From the NCBI GenBank assembly GCA_947500035.1, contig CANMQP010000005.1, positions 124,001 through 188,000 on the forward strand: a stretch of 64,000 nucleotides of DNA. Direction: 5' to 3'. Below are positions 17,788 to 26,702 of the stretch, one piece after another (position 1 is the stretch's first letter; each line of letters opens with the position of its first letter). The notes beneath the pieces are model-generated. The model was not told the DNA's origin and ran no database searches. It was given only the letters and a program-made list of their open reading frames with translations. Source of the DNA: an uncultured Kiloniellaceae bacterium. Lineage in GTDB: Bacteria; Pseudomonadota; Alphaproteobacteria; Kiloniellales; Kiloniellaceae. The translations under genes and the position numbers were made by a program.

Positions 17788-18531
17788 TCAGGATGATCCG
17801 GCCGTCTCCCCGCGGGCTTTCACACGCAGATAGATCGACGCAGAGTACAGCAAGAGGAAATAGAGCATGATCATCTCGCGATGCTCCTGAAACCCGATAC
17901 TGTAGCCTTCGCCGCTGAGCAAATCGGTTTGAACCATCAGCCGATCCAGCAACCAGACGATCAGGAAGCAAACCGCCGTGACCCGGACGACCGACGTCGG
18001 CCAAAGCCAATACCAGTCACCTTCGCTGTTCTCGATCTTCACGCCCCGGTAATGGCTGAAGAGCGGCCAGAGAATGCCCGAGAGCACGATTCCGACGCCG
18101 ATAATGGTTTTGGGGATCCGGTCGAGCGAGAGATGCAGGTTATGCAGATTGGTCTCGTTCTGGCGGTTGGCTTCCCCGATCCACTGAGGGGTGTCCCATT
18201 TGAAGAGGTGCTGCCCCCAGCTGATTTCTTCGCCTGCGATGTAGAAAAAACCGAGGGCGAAAAACAGCATAAAGTAGGTCATCCAGGGCCGCGGGCAGGA
18301 CTTCCGGTTGGCCACCACCAGAAGGGCGAAGACGAAGCCGAGAACGCTGAAGAGCACCGTGGCGTGTTCGATGAGGCCGGCCTCGGTGATCATGCGGGTG
18401 CGGTAAAAACTGTAGTCTTCACCGATCAGGAGTGCGGCAAAGGGAATGACGACCAAAAGAACAGGGATCACGAGCGTGAAGGTCCGGGTCAGTTCCAGGG
18501 ACTCGTCGTGGGGCGAATTGATGGCCGTCAT
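17788..18531 (-). CDS. Multi-pass membrane protein of unknown function
   Basis: The 247-aa product has about six hydrophobic helices and a conserved-looking loop GEEISWGQHLFKWDTP with acidic and Trp residues facing one side of the membrane. The start at 18531 is chosen because the upstream 22 codons are hydrophilic and unlike a membrane protein N-terminus. The longer frame reaches 18597. I do not recognise the family, and there is no informative neighbour. Confidence 0.65.
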   Translation of the reverse strand: MTAINSPHDESLELTRTFTLVIPVLLVVIPFAALLIGEDYSFYRTRMITEAGLIEHATVLFSVLGFVFALLVVANRKSCPRPWMTYFMLFFALGFFYIAGEEISWGQHLFKWDTPQWIGEANRQNETNLHNLHLSLDRIPKTIIGVGIVLSGILWPLFSHYRGVKIENSEGDWYWLWPTSVVRVTAVCFLIVWLLDRLMVQTDLLSGEGYSIGFQEHREMIMLYFLLLYSASIYLRVKARGETAGSS

Positions 18532-18769
18532 GTTGCAATAACACTCGCTTGATTGGTGAGATGGGAGTCCTCTAACGGCATGCTCTCGCGAACGCAAGTG
18601 TCGAAAGCGGCCCTACGTGCGATTGTCACGCCGACTGGTGGTTCATCATTCTAAAAATCTCATCTTTCTGCAATCACCCCTATCCGCGCAGGGGCGACTG
18701 CAATAGACTCTAACGGATTGACCCCAGCGTCAAATCCACAGGTGCAAAAGCAAGAAGACCGGGACAGCC

Positions 18770-19732
18770 GTGCAAGAGAAAAAGATATCTGCGAGTGGCC
18801 GTGGCGCCGGCATGGCGATGCTGGCTTACGGCGTGTTCGCCACTCACGACGCCGTCATCAAAAGCCTGGGCGCCAACTACGCGGTCTTTCAGATCATCTT
18901 CTTTTCGGTGCTCTTCGCCTTTGTGCCGGTCATGGTGATGCTGCTGGTCGACCGCTCCGAAGCGAATTTGCGGCCGCATCATCCCTGGCTGGTCGTGGTG
19001 CGTACCTTCACCATGATGACCTCCATGGTCTGTGCGTTTTACGCCTTTTCGGTGCTGCCCCTGGCGGAGACCTACGCCTTGCTCTTCGCCACGCCTCTGA
19101 TGATCACCGCCTTGTCCGTGCCTCTGCTGGGAGAGACCGTACGCCTGCGCAGATGGATCGCGGTATTTTTGGGCCTGATCGGTGTGCTCGTGATCCTGCG
19201 GCCGGGCTACAGTGATTTCAGCCTGGGGCATGCGGCGGCGCTCACGGCTGCTACGGCGAGTGCCTTTTCGGGGATCATCGTTCGTAAAATTGGTTCCGAG
19301 GAGCGCAGTGCTGTCCTTATTCTCTTTCCGATGCTGGCGAACATTCTCTTCATGGCTATGCTCTTGCCCTGGGTCTATGTGCCCATGCCGCTGACGGACC
19401 TCGGCCTGATGGCTTCGGTCGGGTTGCTGAGCATGGTGGCGCAGCTCTGCGTCATCGGCGCCTTTCGCGCCGCCCCCGCGGCCATGGTGGCACCCTTCCA
19501 ATACTCTCAGATTATCTGGGCGGTCCCCTTCGGCTTTTTCCTCTTCGGCGACGTCCCGGACCTCTGGGTCGCGGCCGGGACCAGCATCATCATTGGCAGC
19601 GGGCTCTTCGTGGTTTGGCGCGAAAACCGGGCGGAAGTTTCCGACACCGCGCCGGTTTCCAGCACCCGCAACGCCCGTCCCGATGCCGGCCCGATGCCAC
19701 GGCCAAGGGAAAAAGACCACGTCCTGCCTTGA
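18770..19732 (+). CDS. DMT superfamily (EamA) transporter
   Basis: The 320-aa protein has about ten membrane helices arranged as two EamA repeats (residues about 12-145 and 155-290), with the typical segments LAETYALLFATPLM and APFQYSQIIWAVPFGFFLFGD. It begins at GTG 18770. Such permeases export or import small metabolites. The substrate cannot be told from sequence alone. Confidence 0.85.
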   Translation: MQEKKISASGRGAGMAMLAYGVFATHDAVIKSLGANYAVFQIIFFSVLFAFVPVMVMLLVDRSEANLRPHHPWLVVVRTFTMMTSMVCAFYAFSVLPLAETYALLFATPLMITALSVPLLGETVRLRRWIAVFLGLIGVLVILRPGYSDFSLGHAAALTAATASAFSGIIVRKIGSEERSAVLILFPMLANILFMAMLLPWVYVPMPLTDLGLMASVGLLSMVAQLCVIGAFRAAPAAMVAPFQYSQIIWAVPFGFFLFGDVPDLWVAAGTSIIIGSGLFVVWRENRAEVSDTAPVSSTRNARPDAGPMPRPREKDHVLP

Positions 19733-19877
19733 TGGGCTAAAAGGCAATTTCCGCGCGAAGACAGTGGTTTTTCGATTTGACCGCAAGGATCGGAGTGAAT
19801 CGGCAGCCCTTAAGCTTCATCTTTCTGCTTATTCCAGAGGCGTTCAGAGCCATTGGACAGCAGATTGAGGAAGAGCC

Positions 19878-20996
19878 ATGACGATGATCGATGCAGATAT
19901 CTCTTCACAGGGATCAGACACCACCTTGCCCGCTGCTTCACGGGGATACGATAGCGAAGATGCCCGCTGGACCGCAGTTCTTGCCCGTGACGAGGCGGCG
20001 GAGGGACGCTTCTGGTTTTCAGTCATGACAACCGGCGTCTACTGCCGTCCGTCCTGTGCCGCGCGCCAACCGCGTCGCGAGAACGTTGCGTTCTACGACC
20101 ACAGAGCCGCCGCGGAAAAGGCGGGTTTTCGACCCTGCAAACGCTGTCGCCCGGATCTGCCGCCGCGGGCCGAGCGGCATCGCGATCTGGTTGCGGCCGC
20201 CTGCCGGAGTCTGAGTGATGCGGAGACACCTCCAGGCCTGGCCGAGCTGGCTGCTGACGCAGGTCTGAGTCCGCATCATTTTCACCGGATCTTCAAGGCG
20301 GCGATCGGTGTGACACCGAAGCAATATGCCGCCGCGCACCGCAGCGAACGTATGAAAAAGGCGTTGGAAGCCGGCGCCAGCGTGACGGAAGCGATCTACG
20401 ACGCCGGTTTCGGAGGGAACAGCCGTTTCTATGAACAGGCGGACGCGAGGATCGGGATGACGGCGACGACGTTTAAGAAAGGAGGAGAGGGGATGTCCAT
20501 AAGGTATGCGACGGCTCACAGCTGGCTCGGACCGGTGGTTGTCGCGGCAACCGAACGCGGGATCTGTGCGATCCTCTTTGGGGAGGACGAGAAAGGCCTG
20601 AAGAGTGACCTGCACGCGCGCTTTCCGGGCGCGGCCTTCGAGCCCGCCGAGGCCGGGTCCGACTTCCAGCAATGGATCGATGAAACCCTGGCCTTTATGA
20701 AGGCGCCCGAAGCGCAGTTTTCCTTTCCGCTCGATATTGCCGGTACGGCCTTTCAGGAGCAGGTTTGGCAGGCGCTGCGCAGAATTCCGGCGGGTCAAAC
20801 CGCTTCCTATGCGGATGTTGCGCAAGCGATCGGCAAGCCCAAATCGGTCCGCGCCGTCGCACGCGCCTGCGGCGCCAACCCCGTGGCAGTCGCTATTCCC
20901 TGTCACCGCGTGGTGCGCAGCGATGGCGGTCTCGGCGGATATCGCTGGGGGCTTGAGCGTAAGAAGAACCTGCTTGCGCGCGAGCAGGCGGCGTGA
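19878..20996 (+). CDS. ada: Bifunctional DNA repair methyltransferase/regulator Ada
   Basis: Ada removes methyl groups from alkylated DNA and, once self-methylated, activates the adaptive response. The N-terminal zinc domain has the four Cys in VYCRPSC and PCKRC. An AraC-type helix-turn-helix follows (residues about 105-195), and the O6-alkylguanine transferase domain has the active-site IPCHRV near the C-terminus. All key residues are present. The ATG follows GGAAGAG. It overlaps the next gene by one base (TGATG). Confidence 0.94.
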   Translation: MTMIDADISSQGSDTTLPAASRGYDSEDARWTAVLARDEAAEGRFWFSVMTTGVYCRPSCAARQPRRENVAFYDHRAAAEKAGFRPCKRCRPDLPPRAERHRDLVAAACRSLSDAETPPGLAELAADAGLSPHHFHRIFKAAIGVTPKQYAAAHRSERMKKALEAGASVTEAIYDAGFGGNSRFYEQADARIGMTATTFKKGGEGMSIRYATAHSWLGPVVVAATERGICAILFGEDEKGLKSDLHARFPGAAFEPAEAGSDFQQWIDETLAFMKAPEAQFSFPLDIAGTAFQEQVWQALRRIPAGQTASYADVAQAIGKPKSVRAVARACGANPVAVAIPCHRVVRSDGGLGGYRWGLERKKNLLAREQAA

Positions 20997-21754
20997 TGGG
21001 GCGCTTACAGTCTTCAAGAGTTCGCGCGGCGGACCCGAACTGCGCCGGGACCATCGAGGCTCGAATTGAGGGGCTCGATTGGGATCGTCTTTACGGTGAA
21101 CTCGATGAACGGGGCTACGCGTTGCCGGGCAAAATCCTGAAGGGTCAGGAGTGCGAGAGGTTGGTCGAGGACTACGACAGGGAGTCGATCTACCGCAGCC
21201 GGGTCGTCATGAAGCGCCATAACTTCGGCCTGGGCGAGTACCGCTACTTCTCCTATCCCTTGCCCGATCTGATTGGGCGTCTGCGGGCCGCGGCCTATCC
21301 CTTCCTGGTCCCCTTGGCCAATCGCTGGGCCGAACGGATGAAACGCGACCTCAGCTACCCTGAGGACCTTGCGAGTTTCCTTGCTGACTGCCATGCGCAG
21401 GGGCAGGAGCGTCCGACCCCGCTGATTCTGCGGTATGGCGCAGGGGACTACAATTGCCTGCATCAGGATCTCTACGGGATAACCTCGTTTCCACTCCAGG
21501 TGGCCGTTCTGTTGAACGAGCCGGGCCGGGATTTCGAGGGCGGCGAGTTTATCCTGACCGAGCAACGCCCGCGCATGCAGTCGCGCGCCGAAGTCGTTCC
21601 CTTAAAAAGGGGCGAGGCGGTGATCTTCTGCGTGAATGAGCGGCCGGTGCAAGGTGCGCGCGGCGACTACAGGGTCAAAATGCGCCATGGTGTCAGCCGG
21701 ATCAGGCATGGCAATCGCCACACCCTCGGTGTGATTTTCCACGATGCGTCTTAG
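20996..21754 (+). CDS. 2OG-Fe(II) oxygenase co-transcribed with ada
   Basis: This 252-aa dioxygenase shows the iron-binding LHQDLYG (His-x-Asp), a distal His in VSRIRHGNRH, and an Arg/His 2-oxoglutarate region near GVIFHD. It resembles the COG3826-type oxygenases often found beside ada in alphaproteobacteria. They may repair alkylated DNA or RNA by oxidative demethylation in an AlkB-like way, although the family is distinct from AlkB. The overlap with ada implies shared control by alkylation damage. Confidence 0.8.
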   Translation: MGRLQSSRVRAADPNCAGTIEARIEGLDWDRLYGELDERGYALPGKILKGQECERLVEDYDRESIYRSRVVMKRHNFGLGEYRYFSYPLPDLIGRLRAAAYPFLVPLANRWAERMKRDLSYPEDLASFLADCHAQGQERPTPLILRYGAGDYNCLHQDLYGITSFPLQVAVLLNEPGRDFEGGEFILTEQRPRMQSRAEVVPLKRGEAVIFCVNERPVQGARGDYRVKMRHGVSRIRHGNRHTLGVIFHDAS

Positions 21755-21783
21755 CCGTGCGGGAGGCCGTGTGATCAAACGGC

Positions 21784-22728
21784 CTATACCGGAAGCGACT
21801 GAATGATAGTGCTCAAGGAGCCTGTGATCAGCGGGGCGAGCAGGGTGAAGAGTGTCGTCAGATGGGTTTTGAAGTTTCCGAACAAGGCGGTGTCACTCAA
21901 CCATTCCGGAAGGCCGCTGCCGTCGGCGCTGCGCTTCAGCGCCTTGGCGTAGCTTTTGCTCAGGCTACGTAACCGAAAAAGGTGCGGCGCGTAGGTCGCT
22001 ATGAGGGTCAGGGTAAAGATAGCACCCCAGAAAATCGTGACCTCGTCGGCATAGGCCGTGACGATTGCCTCGCCGTCCTTTTTGTAAAGGCGTGCGGGAA
22101 GATGAAAAAAGACCGCCGCTGCGATGGTTGTTGAAACCAGAACGATACTCAGCGACTGGAAGCCACGCTTCAGGATCGCGATCTTCGCTTTCAGTTCCTG
22201 TTCACTCAGCTTCGGCGCTTGCTTGTCGAAGTCTACAAAGAGGCTCTCGGCGCCGGTGGCCGCGAAGATCACTGCCGCGATGCCGAAGAGGGTCGGAACA
22301 ATAACCTGGACCCCTAGCATGGTCTGAAGCGCTCCGAAGAGTTGGCTGCCGACATAGAGTTCTCGAAAATTCAGAAAGGTAATCTTGTAAGCCGCGAGTC
22401 CTGGGTGATTCGTTAGGATCAGAAGGCTTGCAAGCAGCAACAGATAGGCGAGTGCAAAGGAAAAGAGTCTGCGGCGGCTGCTCTCCTCGCAGGTACGAAT
22501 GTGATAGATATTAAAGGCGATCACCACCATGCAGATGAGAATATGCACGCTGACCGCGGTTGCGTAGCCGATGAACCCACCGCTGTACCCCGCCGGCTTC
22601 AGTTGGGACTGCCACCAGCTTTCTGTCATTGTCGCGCGCAAATCGTTGTCGGGCACGAAGAACTGCAGCGTCAAAAGCGCAATGATCAGCGGAACAATCG
22701 TAACGAAAATACGCCAGGGAAAAGCCAC
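21784..22728 (-). CDS. Membrane protein of unknown function
   Basis: About 314 aa with an N-terminal helix, a helix near residue 55, paired helices at about 80-125, and two further helix pairs. The protein looks like an integral inner-membrane protein with a cytoplasmic loop at about 180-205. The open frame runs on to 23205, but that part overlaps the LysR gene and its composition is Arg/Gly-rich noise. The GTG at 22728 just before the first helix is the best start, though its ribosome-binding site is weak. No family recognised. Confidence 0.6.
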   Translation of the reverse strand: MAFPWRIFVTIVPLIIALLTLQFFVPDNDLRATMTESWWQSQLKPAGYSGGFIGYATAVSVHILICMVVIAFNIYHIRTCEESSRRRLFSFALAYLLLLASLLILTNHPGLAAYKITFLNFRELYVGSQLFGALQTMLGVQVIVPTLFGIAAVIFAATGAESLFVDFDKQAPKLSEQELKAKIAILKRGFQSLSIVLVSTTIAAAVFFHLPARLYKKDGEAIVTAYADEVTIFWGAIFTLTLIATYAPHLFRLRSLSKSYAKALKRSADGSGLPEWLSDTALFGNFKTHLTTLFTLLAPLITGSLSTIIQSLPV

Positions 22729-22844
22729 GGAAAAATGCCCAAAAGAATCGACACGTCTACAAACAAGTTTACATGTTCCGCCGATTTGAGCTAGCGCTAA
22801 GAAGCCCCGGCGCCTGCACAGGCCGCCGTCAACGCCGCCTGGGC

Positions 22845-23750
22845 TCAGAGTGTGCTCAGCAAATCCGTGAGATCGAGCTTGGCGGTCTCCGCCATGATCG
22901 CGCTGGCCAGGGGTGAGGGAGGATCGCGGTCGGAGGCGATCAGGCCTACGGAATGCGCCACCGAAGGGGCCGTGATCGGAATAGCCTCGAGGCTGTCGCC
23001 CAATCCGATCATTGCGCTGTAGGCCTGGGGCAGAACGCTCGACCACTGACCGAAGCGGACGTGGGAGTAGAGCGCTGTAATCGAGTTCGCCTCGACCTGC
23101 GGCGACACTTCGCAATTTGCCTGCCGGAACGCCTGATCGACAATCCGCCGGTTCTGCATGTCCGTGGTGAGCAGGCAAAGCGGGATCGCAGATACGTCCT
23201 CCCAACTGACCGTCTCACGTCCGGCCAGCGGGCCGTTGGTCGCGGTCACCAGAATATAGTGCTCCTGATAGAGTGGCAGGGTTCTGACGTGCTTGAGCGG
23301 CTCGTTCTCGACATAGGTCATGCCGATTTCGATCTCGAAGTCTTGAAGTTGCCGCTGGATCTCCACCGAGCTGCGCGAGAGGACCGTTACCTTGACTCCG
23401 GGATGGGCGACGCAGAAGGGGGAGGTAAGCAGTGAGACCACCGGCAGGGCAGAGGGGATAACACCGATCGTCAGACGTCCGGTTAAACCGCCTTTGAGTT
23501 CGCTGAGTTCCTGTTCGAGAAACTCGCAGTCCGCCAGGATGCGTTTGGCCCACTCCAGTACGCGGGTGCCCTCGACCGTCAAACCGATGTAACGCTTGTC
23601 ACGCTCGACGATCGGCACACCCAGTTCTTCCTCCAGCTGACGGATCCGCGAGGAGAGGGTCGGTTGCGAGATGTTGCAGACGGCAGCCGCGCGCGCGAAG
23701 TGCTTCTCCTGAGAGAGCGCGACAAGAAATTGAAGCTGCCTGATGTTCAA
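22845..23750 (-). CDS. LysR family transcriptional regulator
   Basis: A 301-aa regulator with the DNA-binding helix-turn-helix at residues 2-60 (MNIRQLQFLVALSQEKHFARAA, then ISQPTLSSRI) and a ligand-binding domain from about residue 90. It begins at TTG 23750 behind GGAG at correct spacing. LysR proteins of this type sit beside formate dehydrogenase genes in other alphaproteobacteria, but here fdhBA is 18 kb away and a link is only a guess. The adjacent membrane-protein gene downstream is a more local candidate target. Confidence 0.85.
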   Translation of the reverse strand: MNIRQLQFLVALSQEKHFARAAAVCNISQPTLSSRIRQLEEELGVPIVERDKRYIGLTVEGTRVLEWAKRILADCEFLEQELSELKGGLTGRLTIGVIPSALPVVSLLTSPFCVAHPGVKVTVLSRSSVEIQRQLQDFEIEIGMTYVENEPLKHVRTLPLYQEHYILVTATNGPLAGRETVSWEDVSAIPLCLLTTDMQNRRIVDQAFRQANCEVSPQVEANSITALYSHVRFGQWSSVLPQAYSAMIGLGDSLEAIPITAPSVAHSVGLIASDRDPPSPLASAIMAETAKLDLTDLLSTL

Positions 23751-23791
23751 AGCTGTCTCCTACAGCGCACTACGATCGGGCCATTGCGCCA

Positions 23792-23851
23792 GGTTCGTCA
23801 AAGCGCGGTTCGTCAAAGCGCGGTTCGTTAAAGCGCCGTTCGTTATGGCGT
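23792..23851. repeat. Four tandem 15-bp repeats upstream of the LysR gene
   Basis: GGTTCGTCAAAGCGC is repeated at 23792-23806 and 23807-23821, with one change at 23822-23836 and more at 23837-23851. On the minus strand the units read as RFDEP, RFDEP, RFNEP within a short open frame (see findings). Confidence 0.85.
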
Positions 23852-24041
23852 CTGCGAACCCGGGTCACCGGTGACTTGTCGCATAGCATCTGCTTCAACA
23901 AAATTAATAAAAGCCTGCCCGCAGGTCCGGCGCGCATTTTCCTGCGCTCGGCGCAGACATCCCGGCCGCTCCAGCGGTCCCTGCGGCAGTGCGCAAAAGG
24001 TGGCACCTGAATATGCGATGTGCCAAAGGCGCGCGAAACGT

Positions 24042-24221
24042 TCAGGGTTTTTGGTCTCTGCAAACCTCAAGATCTACTTTGTCTATGTTTATCAAGAGTT
24101 TGCCGGCGTTTTCAAAGTTCACCGTCACGCGTGCGCCAATCGAGGATTGGATTTGGCCAACGCCCCAATCCGGTTCGTCGGGGTGGCGGACGAAAACGCC
24201 AGGGACCAGATCATATCGCAT
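24042..24221 (-). CDS. DUF3553 family small protein
   Basis: A 59-aa protein containing the DUF3553 signature GVFVRHPDEPDWGVGQIQS and VTVNFENAGK. The family is a small SH3-like or Tudor-like beta fold of unknown function common in alphaproteobacteria. The open frame is longer (to 24491), but the internal ATG at 24221 starts exactly at the domain and has AAGAAG before it. It is divergent from chpT. Confidence 0.8.
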   Translation of the reverse strand: MRYDLVPGVFVRHPDEPDWGVGQIQSSIGARVTVNFENAGKLLINIDKVDLEVCRDQKP

Positions 24222-24285
24222 TGGCTTCTTGAGCGGAAAAATCCAAGGGTTTTCAATTCGGAAGTTAGTGTATAAGGAGCACTGT

Positions 24286-24477
24286 ATGAGGGGAAGCGCA
24301 AAAGGCGAATCGCGCCATTCCCATCTGCTCAGGTGTTTCGTGCGCCGCCGGGCATACGCGCTCTGGCGAGGATCTATTGGGGTGTTGCTGACGCGGATTG
24401 CTGGAACCGCCGATGCGGCAGGACGGTGCGAGGTTGCTACGGCGTTGGTCGGGGAAAAAACGAAAGTGGAAGCGTAG
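24286..24477 (+). CDS. Small hypothetical protein preceding chpT
   Basis: A 63-aa open frame starts at ATG 24286 with a strong AAGGAG six bases upstream and ends at 24477, two bases before the chpT start. The product is Arg-rich with one weakly hydrophobic stretch (residues about 30-40). It matches no family I know. Ribosome-binding site and spacing suggest translation and coupling to chpT, but it could be a leader rather than a functional protein. Confidence 0.45.
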   Translation: MRGSAKGESRHSHLLRCFVRRRAYALWRGSIGVLLTRIAGTADAAGRCEVATALVGEKTKVEA

Positions 24478-24479
24478 TC

Positions 24480-25115
24480 ATGACGTCGCATATTGATTTC
24501 CGGGTTTTGGAACTTCTGTCTTCACGACTCTGTCACGACTTGGTCGGGCCCATCGGGGCCGTCGGAAACGGTCTCGAGCTGCTGGAGGACGATAGTTTCG
24601 ACATGGCGGATGATGCCATGAAGCTTGCCAATGCCAGCGCCCAGCAAGCCGCCAACGCCCTCCAGTTCTATCGCTTGGCCTACGGCGTGGCGGGCAGCCG
24701 CATAGGTTCTGACTTCGGCACCTTGCGTAGTTTGGCGACCGGTTTTGTGTCTCATTCAAAAGCGGAATTGGATTGGCCGGACAGCCCCGCGCCGGAAGAA
24801 GGCCCCGAAGACCTTGGAAAGCTGATCCTGAATATGATCGCTCTGGCAGCCGAGGCTTTGCCGCGCGGCGGTCACTTGACGGTCGATGTCATCGCCCGGC
24901 CGGACGGCGTCACGCTGTCGGTTCTGGCGGCAGGGGAGAACGCCGGTCTGCGGCCCGAAGCCGAGATCGCCCTGAAACCGGATGTCGCTATTGAAGATCT
25001 TACCGCGCGCAATGTTCAGGGCTATTTCACCCGCTTGCTCTGCCGCCGGATGGGCAGCGACCTGAGCGTCGAAGCCTCGGTTCCCGGACGGGTTCGTTTT
25101 CTGGCGGAGTTCTGA
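24480..25115 (+). CDS. chpT: Histidine phosphotransferase ChpT
   Basis: This 211-aa protein has the four-helix dimerisation domain with the phospho-accepting His in SSRLCHDLVGPIGAVGNGLEL (residue about 19) and a degenerate kinase-like C-terminal domain. In alphaproteobacteria ChpT relays phosphate from CckA to CtrA and CpdR. CtrA is encoded in this same window at 36219-36956. The ATG at 24480 is favoured; the frame extends to 24333 without family similarity. Confidence 0.88.
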   Translation: MTSHIDFRVLELLSSRLCHDLVGPIGAVGNGLELLEDDSFDMADDAMKLANASAQQAANALQFYRLAYGVAGSRIGSDFGTLRSLATGFVSHSKAELDWPDSPAPEEGPEDLGKLILNMIALAAEALPRGGHLTVDVIARPDGVTLSVLAAGENAGLRPEAEIALKPDVAIEDLTARNVQGYFTRLLCRRMGSDLSVEASVPGRVRFLAEF

Positions 25116-25536
25116 GCGAAGGAACTCTCCCTCGTCTCGCCGCGTTAAGCCACAGTATTCGTGTAATTCTATAATCACGTCATTCTGCTTCCCTGCTTTC
25201 GGCGTGGAAGAAGAACCTGCACCTGGGCGTCTTCCGGCTGCGAGGCGGGCTTCCCGGAGGTCGGCGGAACCGAATCGCATTCCTAAATCCGGATCCAAGT
25301 CGTTGTTCCTGCTGGGATGCCCGGTTTTCCCAGGTTTCTTCTGTTGTTTCTCCTCGTAATTCGACTTGCGAAAGCCTCTCAATTGCACCATAGTCGCGAT
25401 TGAAAGTGATTTGCAGTTTCTTCTCTCCAAGCCTCGGCGCCAATTGGAAGAGGGTTCATCGTCCGGCTAGGGACGATGGGGGAGGAGATCCGCGCGACGC
25501 TCAAAAGCTTCAGACGGACTTACAGGAGACGAAGTA
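25116..25536. other. Intergenic region upstream of the iron-binding protein gene
   Basis: These 421 bases hold no convincing gene. Short minus-strand frames are shadows with no domains. The promoter of the Fe(III) binding protein must lie here. No clear Fur or iron-control box was seen by eye. Confidence 0.5.
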
Positions 25537-26565
25537 ATGAACAAACTATTCCGCAGACTGGGCGCTGGTGTTGCCGGTGTGGCTCTGGCGGTCACCGCCG
25601 CTGCGGCCGGCGCAGAAGAGCTTAATCTCTACTCTTCGCGTCATTACTCCACGGACGAGGCGCTGTACGATAACTTCACCAAGGCGACCGGCATCAAGAT
25701 CAACCGGATCGAGGGCAAAGGCGATGCGCTGATCGAGCGCATCAAAAGTGAAGGCGCCAACAGCCCGGCCGATATTCTGCTGACTGTCGATGTCACGCGC
25801 CTCTGGCGCGCCGACCAGGCCGGCCTGTTCCAGCCGACGTCTTCCGAGTCCTTGGAAAAGCGTGTGCCGGAAAACCTTCGTCATCCCGATGGCCACTGGT
25901 TCGGTTTCTCGACCCGTGCCCGCCTGATTTATTACGATAAAGCCAAGATCGCGGCTGGTGAGATCAAGTCTTATGAAGATCTTGCCGATCCCAAGTGGAA
26001 GGGCAAGGTCTGCATTCGCAAGAGCTCGAATGTCTACAACCAGTCCATGCTTGCATCCATCATCGCAGCACACGGCGAGGCCGCGGCCGAGGACTGGGCG
26101 AAAGGCGTTGTCGCCAACTTCGCGCGTGATCCCGTATCGGGCGATACCAACCAGCTTCGCGGCATCGGTTCGGGTGAATGCGAGATCGCGGTTGCCAACT
26201 CCTACTACTTCGTCCGTTTGCTGACCAATCCGAAGGATTCGGATAAGGGCCTGACAGACAAACTCGGTTATGTCTTCCCGAACCAGGATGACCGTGGAAC
26301 CCACGTCAACGTATCGGGTGCAGGCATCCTCGCCAACGCACCGAACCGTGAGGCCGCCGTCAAGTTCCTCGAGTACCTGGCGAGCGACGAAGCCCAGGGC
26401 TACTTTGCCAACGGCAACAACGAGTATCCGGTGGTTGCCGGTGTCGCACCAGCCTCGGCTGTTGCCGGTCTCGGCGACTTCAAGGCCGATCCGGTGAATG
26501 TTGCGGTCTTTGGTGACAATCAGCCTGTCGCGCAGAAGATTTTCGATCGGGCCGGCTGGAAGTAA
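25537..26565 (+). CDS. Fe(III) ABC transporter substrate-binding protein (FbpA/FutA-like)
   Basis: A Sec signal peptide (cleavage near AGA-EE, residue 26) precedes a periplasmic ferric-binding protein. Characteristic features are NLYSSRHYSTDEALY with Tyr ligands, GEGD-like IEGKGDALIERI, TRARLIYYDK, and the late NSYYFVRLL Tyr pair. It captures Fe3+ for a permease such as the one at 27575-29299. The start has AGGAGA. An intrinsic terminator follows at once, so it is probably a single-gene transcript. Confidence 0.9.
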   Translation: MNKLFRRLGAGVAGVALAVTAAAAGAEELNLYSSRHYSTDEALYDNFTKATGIKINRIEGKGDALIERIKSEGANSPADILLTVDVTRLWRADQAGLFQPTSSESLEKRVPENLRHPDGHWFGFSTRARLIYYDKAKIAAGEIKSYEDLADPKWKGKVCIRKSSNVYNQSMLASIIAAHGEAAAEDWAKGVVANFARDPVSGDTNQLRGIGSGECEIAVANSYYFVRLLTNPKDSDKGLTDKLGYVFPNQDDRGTHVNVSGAGILANAPNREAAVKFLEYLASDEAQGYFANGNNEYPVVAGVAPASAVAGLGDFKADPVNVAVFGDNQPVAQKIFDRAGWK

Positions 26566-26593
26566 CCGCCTCCGGTCAGCGTTTTCTGACAAG

Positions 26594-26624
26594 AAGCCCC
26601 GTCGGTTCGGCGGGGCTTTTTCTT
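26594..26624 (+). terminator. Intrinsic terminator after the Fe(III)-binding protein gene
   Basis: AAGCCCCG (26594-26601) pairs with CGGGGCTT (26611-26618) and runs into a T-rich tail. It begins 29 bases after the stop codon, a textbook layout. Confidence 0.9.
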
Positions 26625-26702
26625 TGTGCACTTGCCAAAGCACCCAAATGACACAGGTTGTTGTGTATTGTAAAAACACTACTGATAGTTCGGGAGGGTA
26701 CT

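Noticed and set aside
22729-23205. N-terminal extension of the membrane protein at 21784
   Set aside because: It overlaps the LysR gene in another frame and has no membrane or family character.
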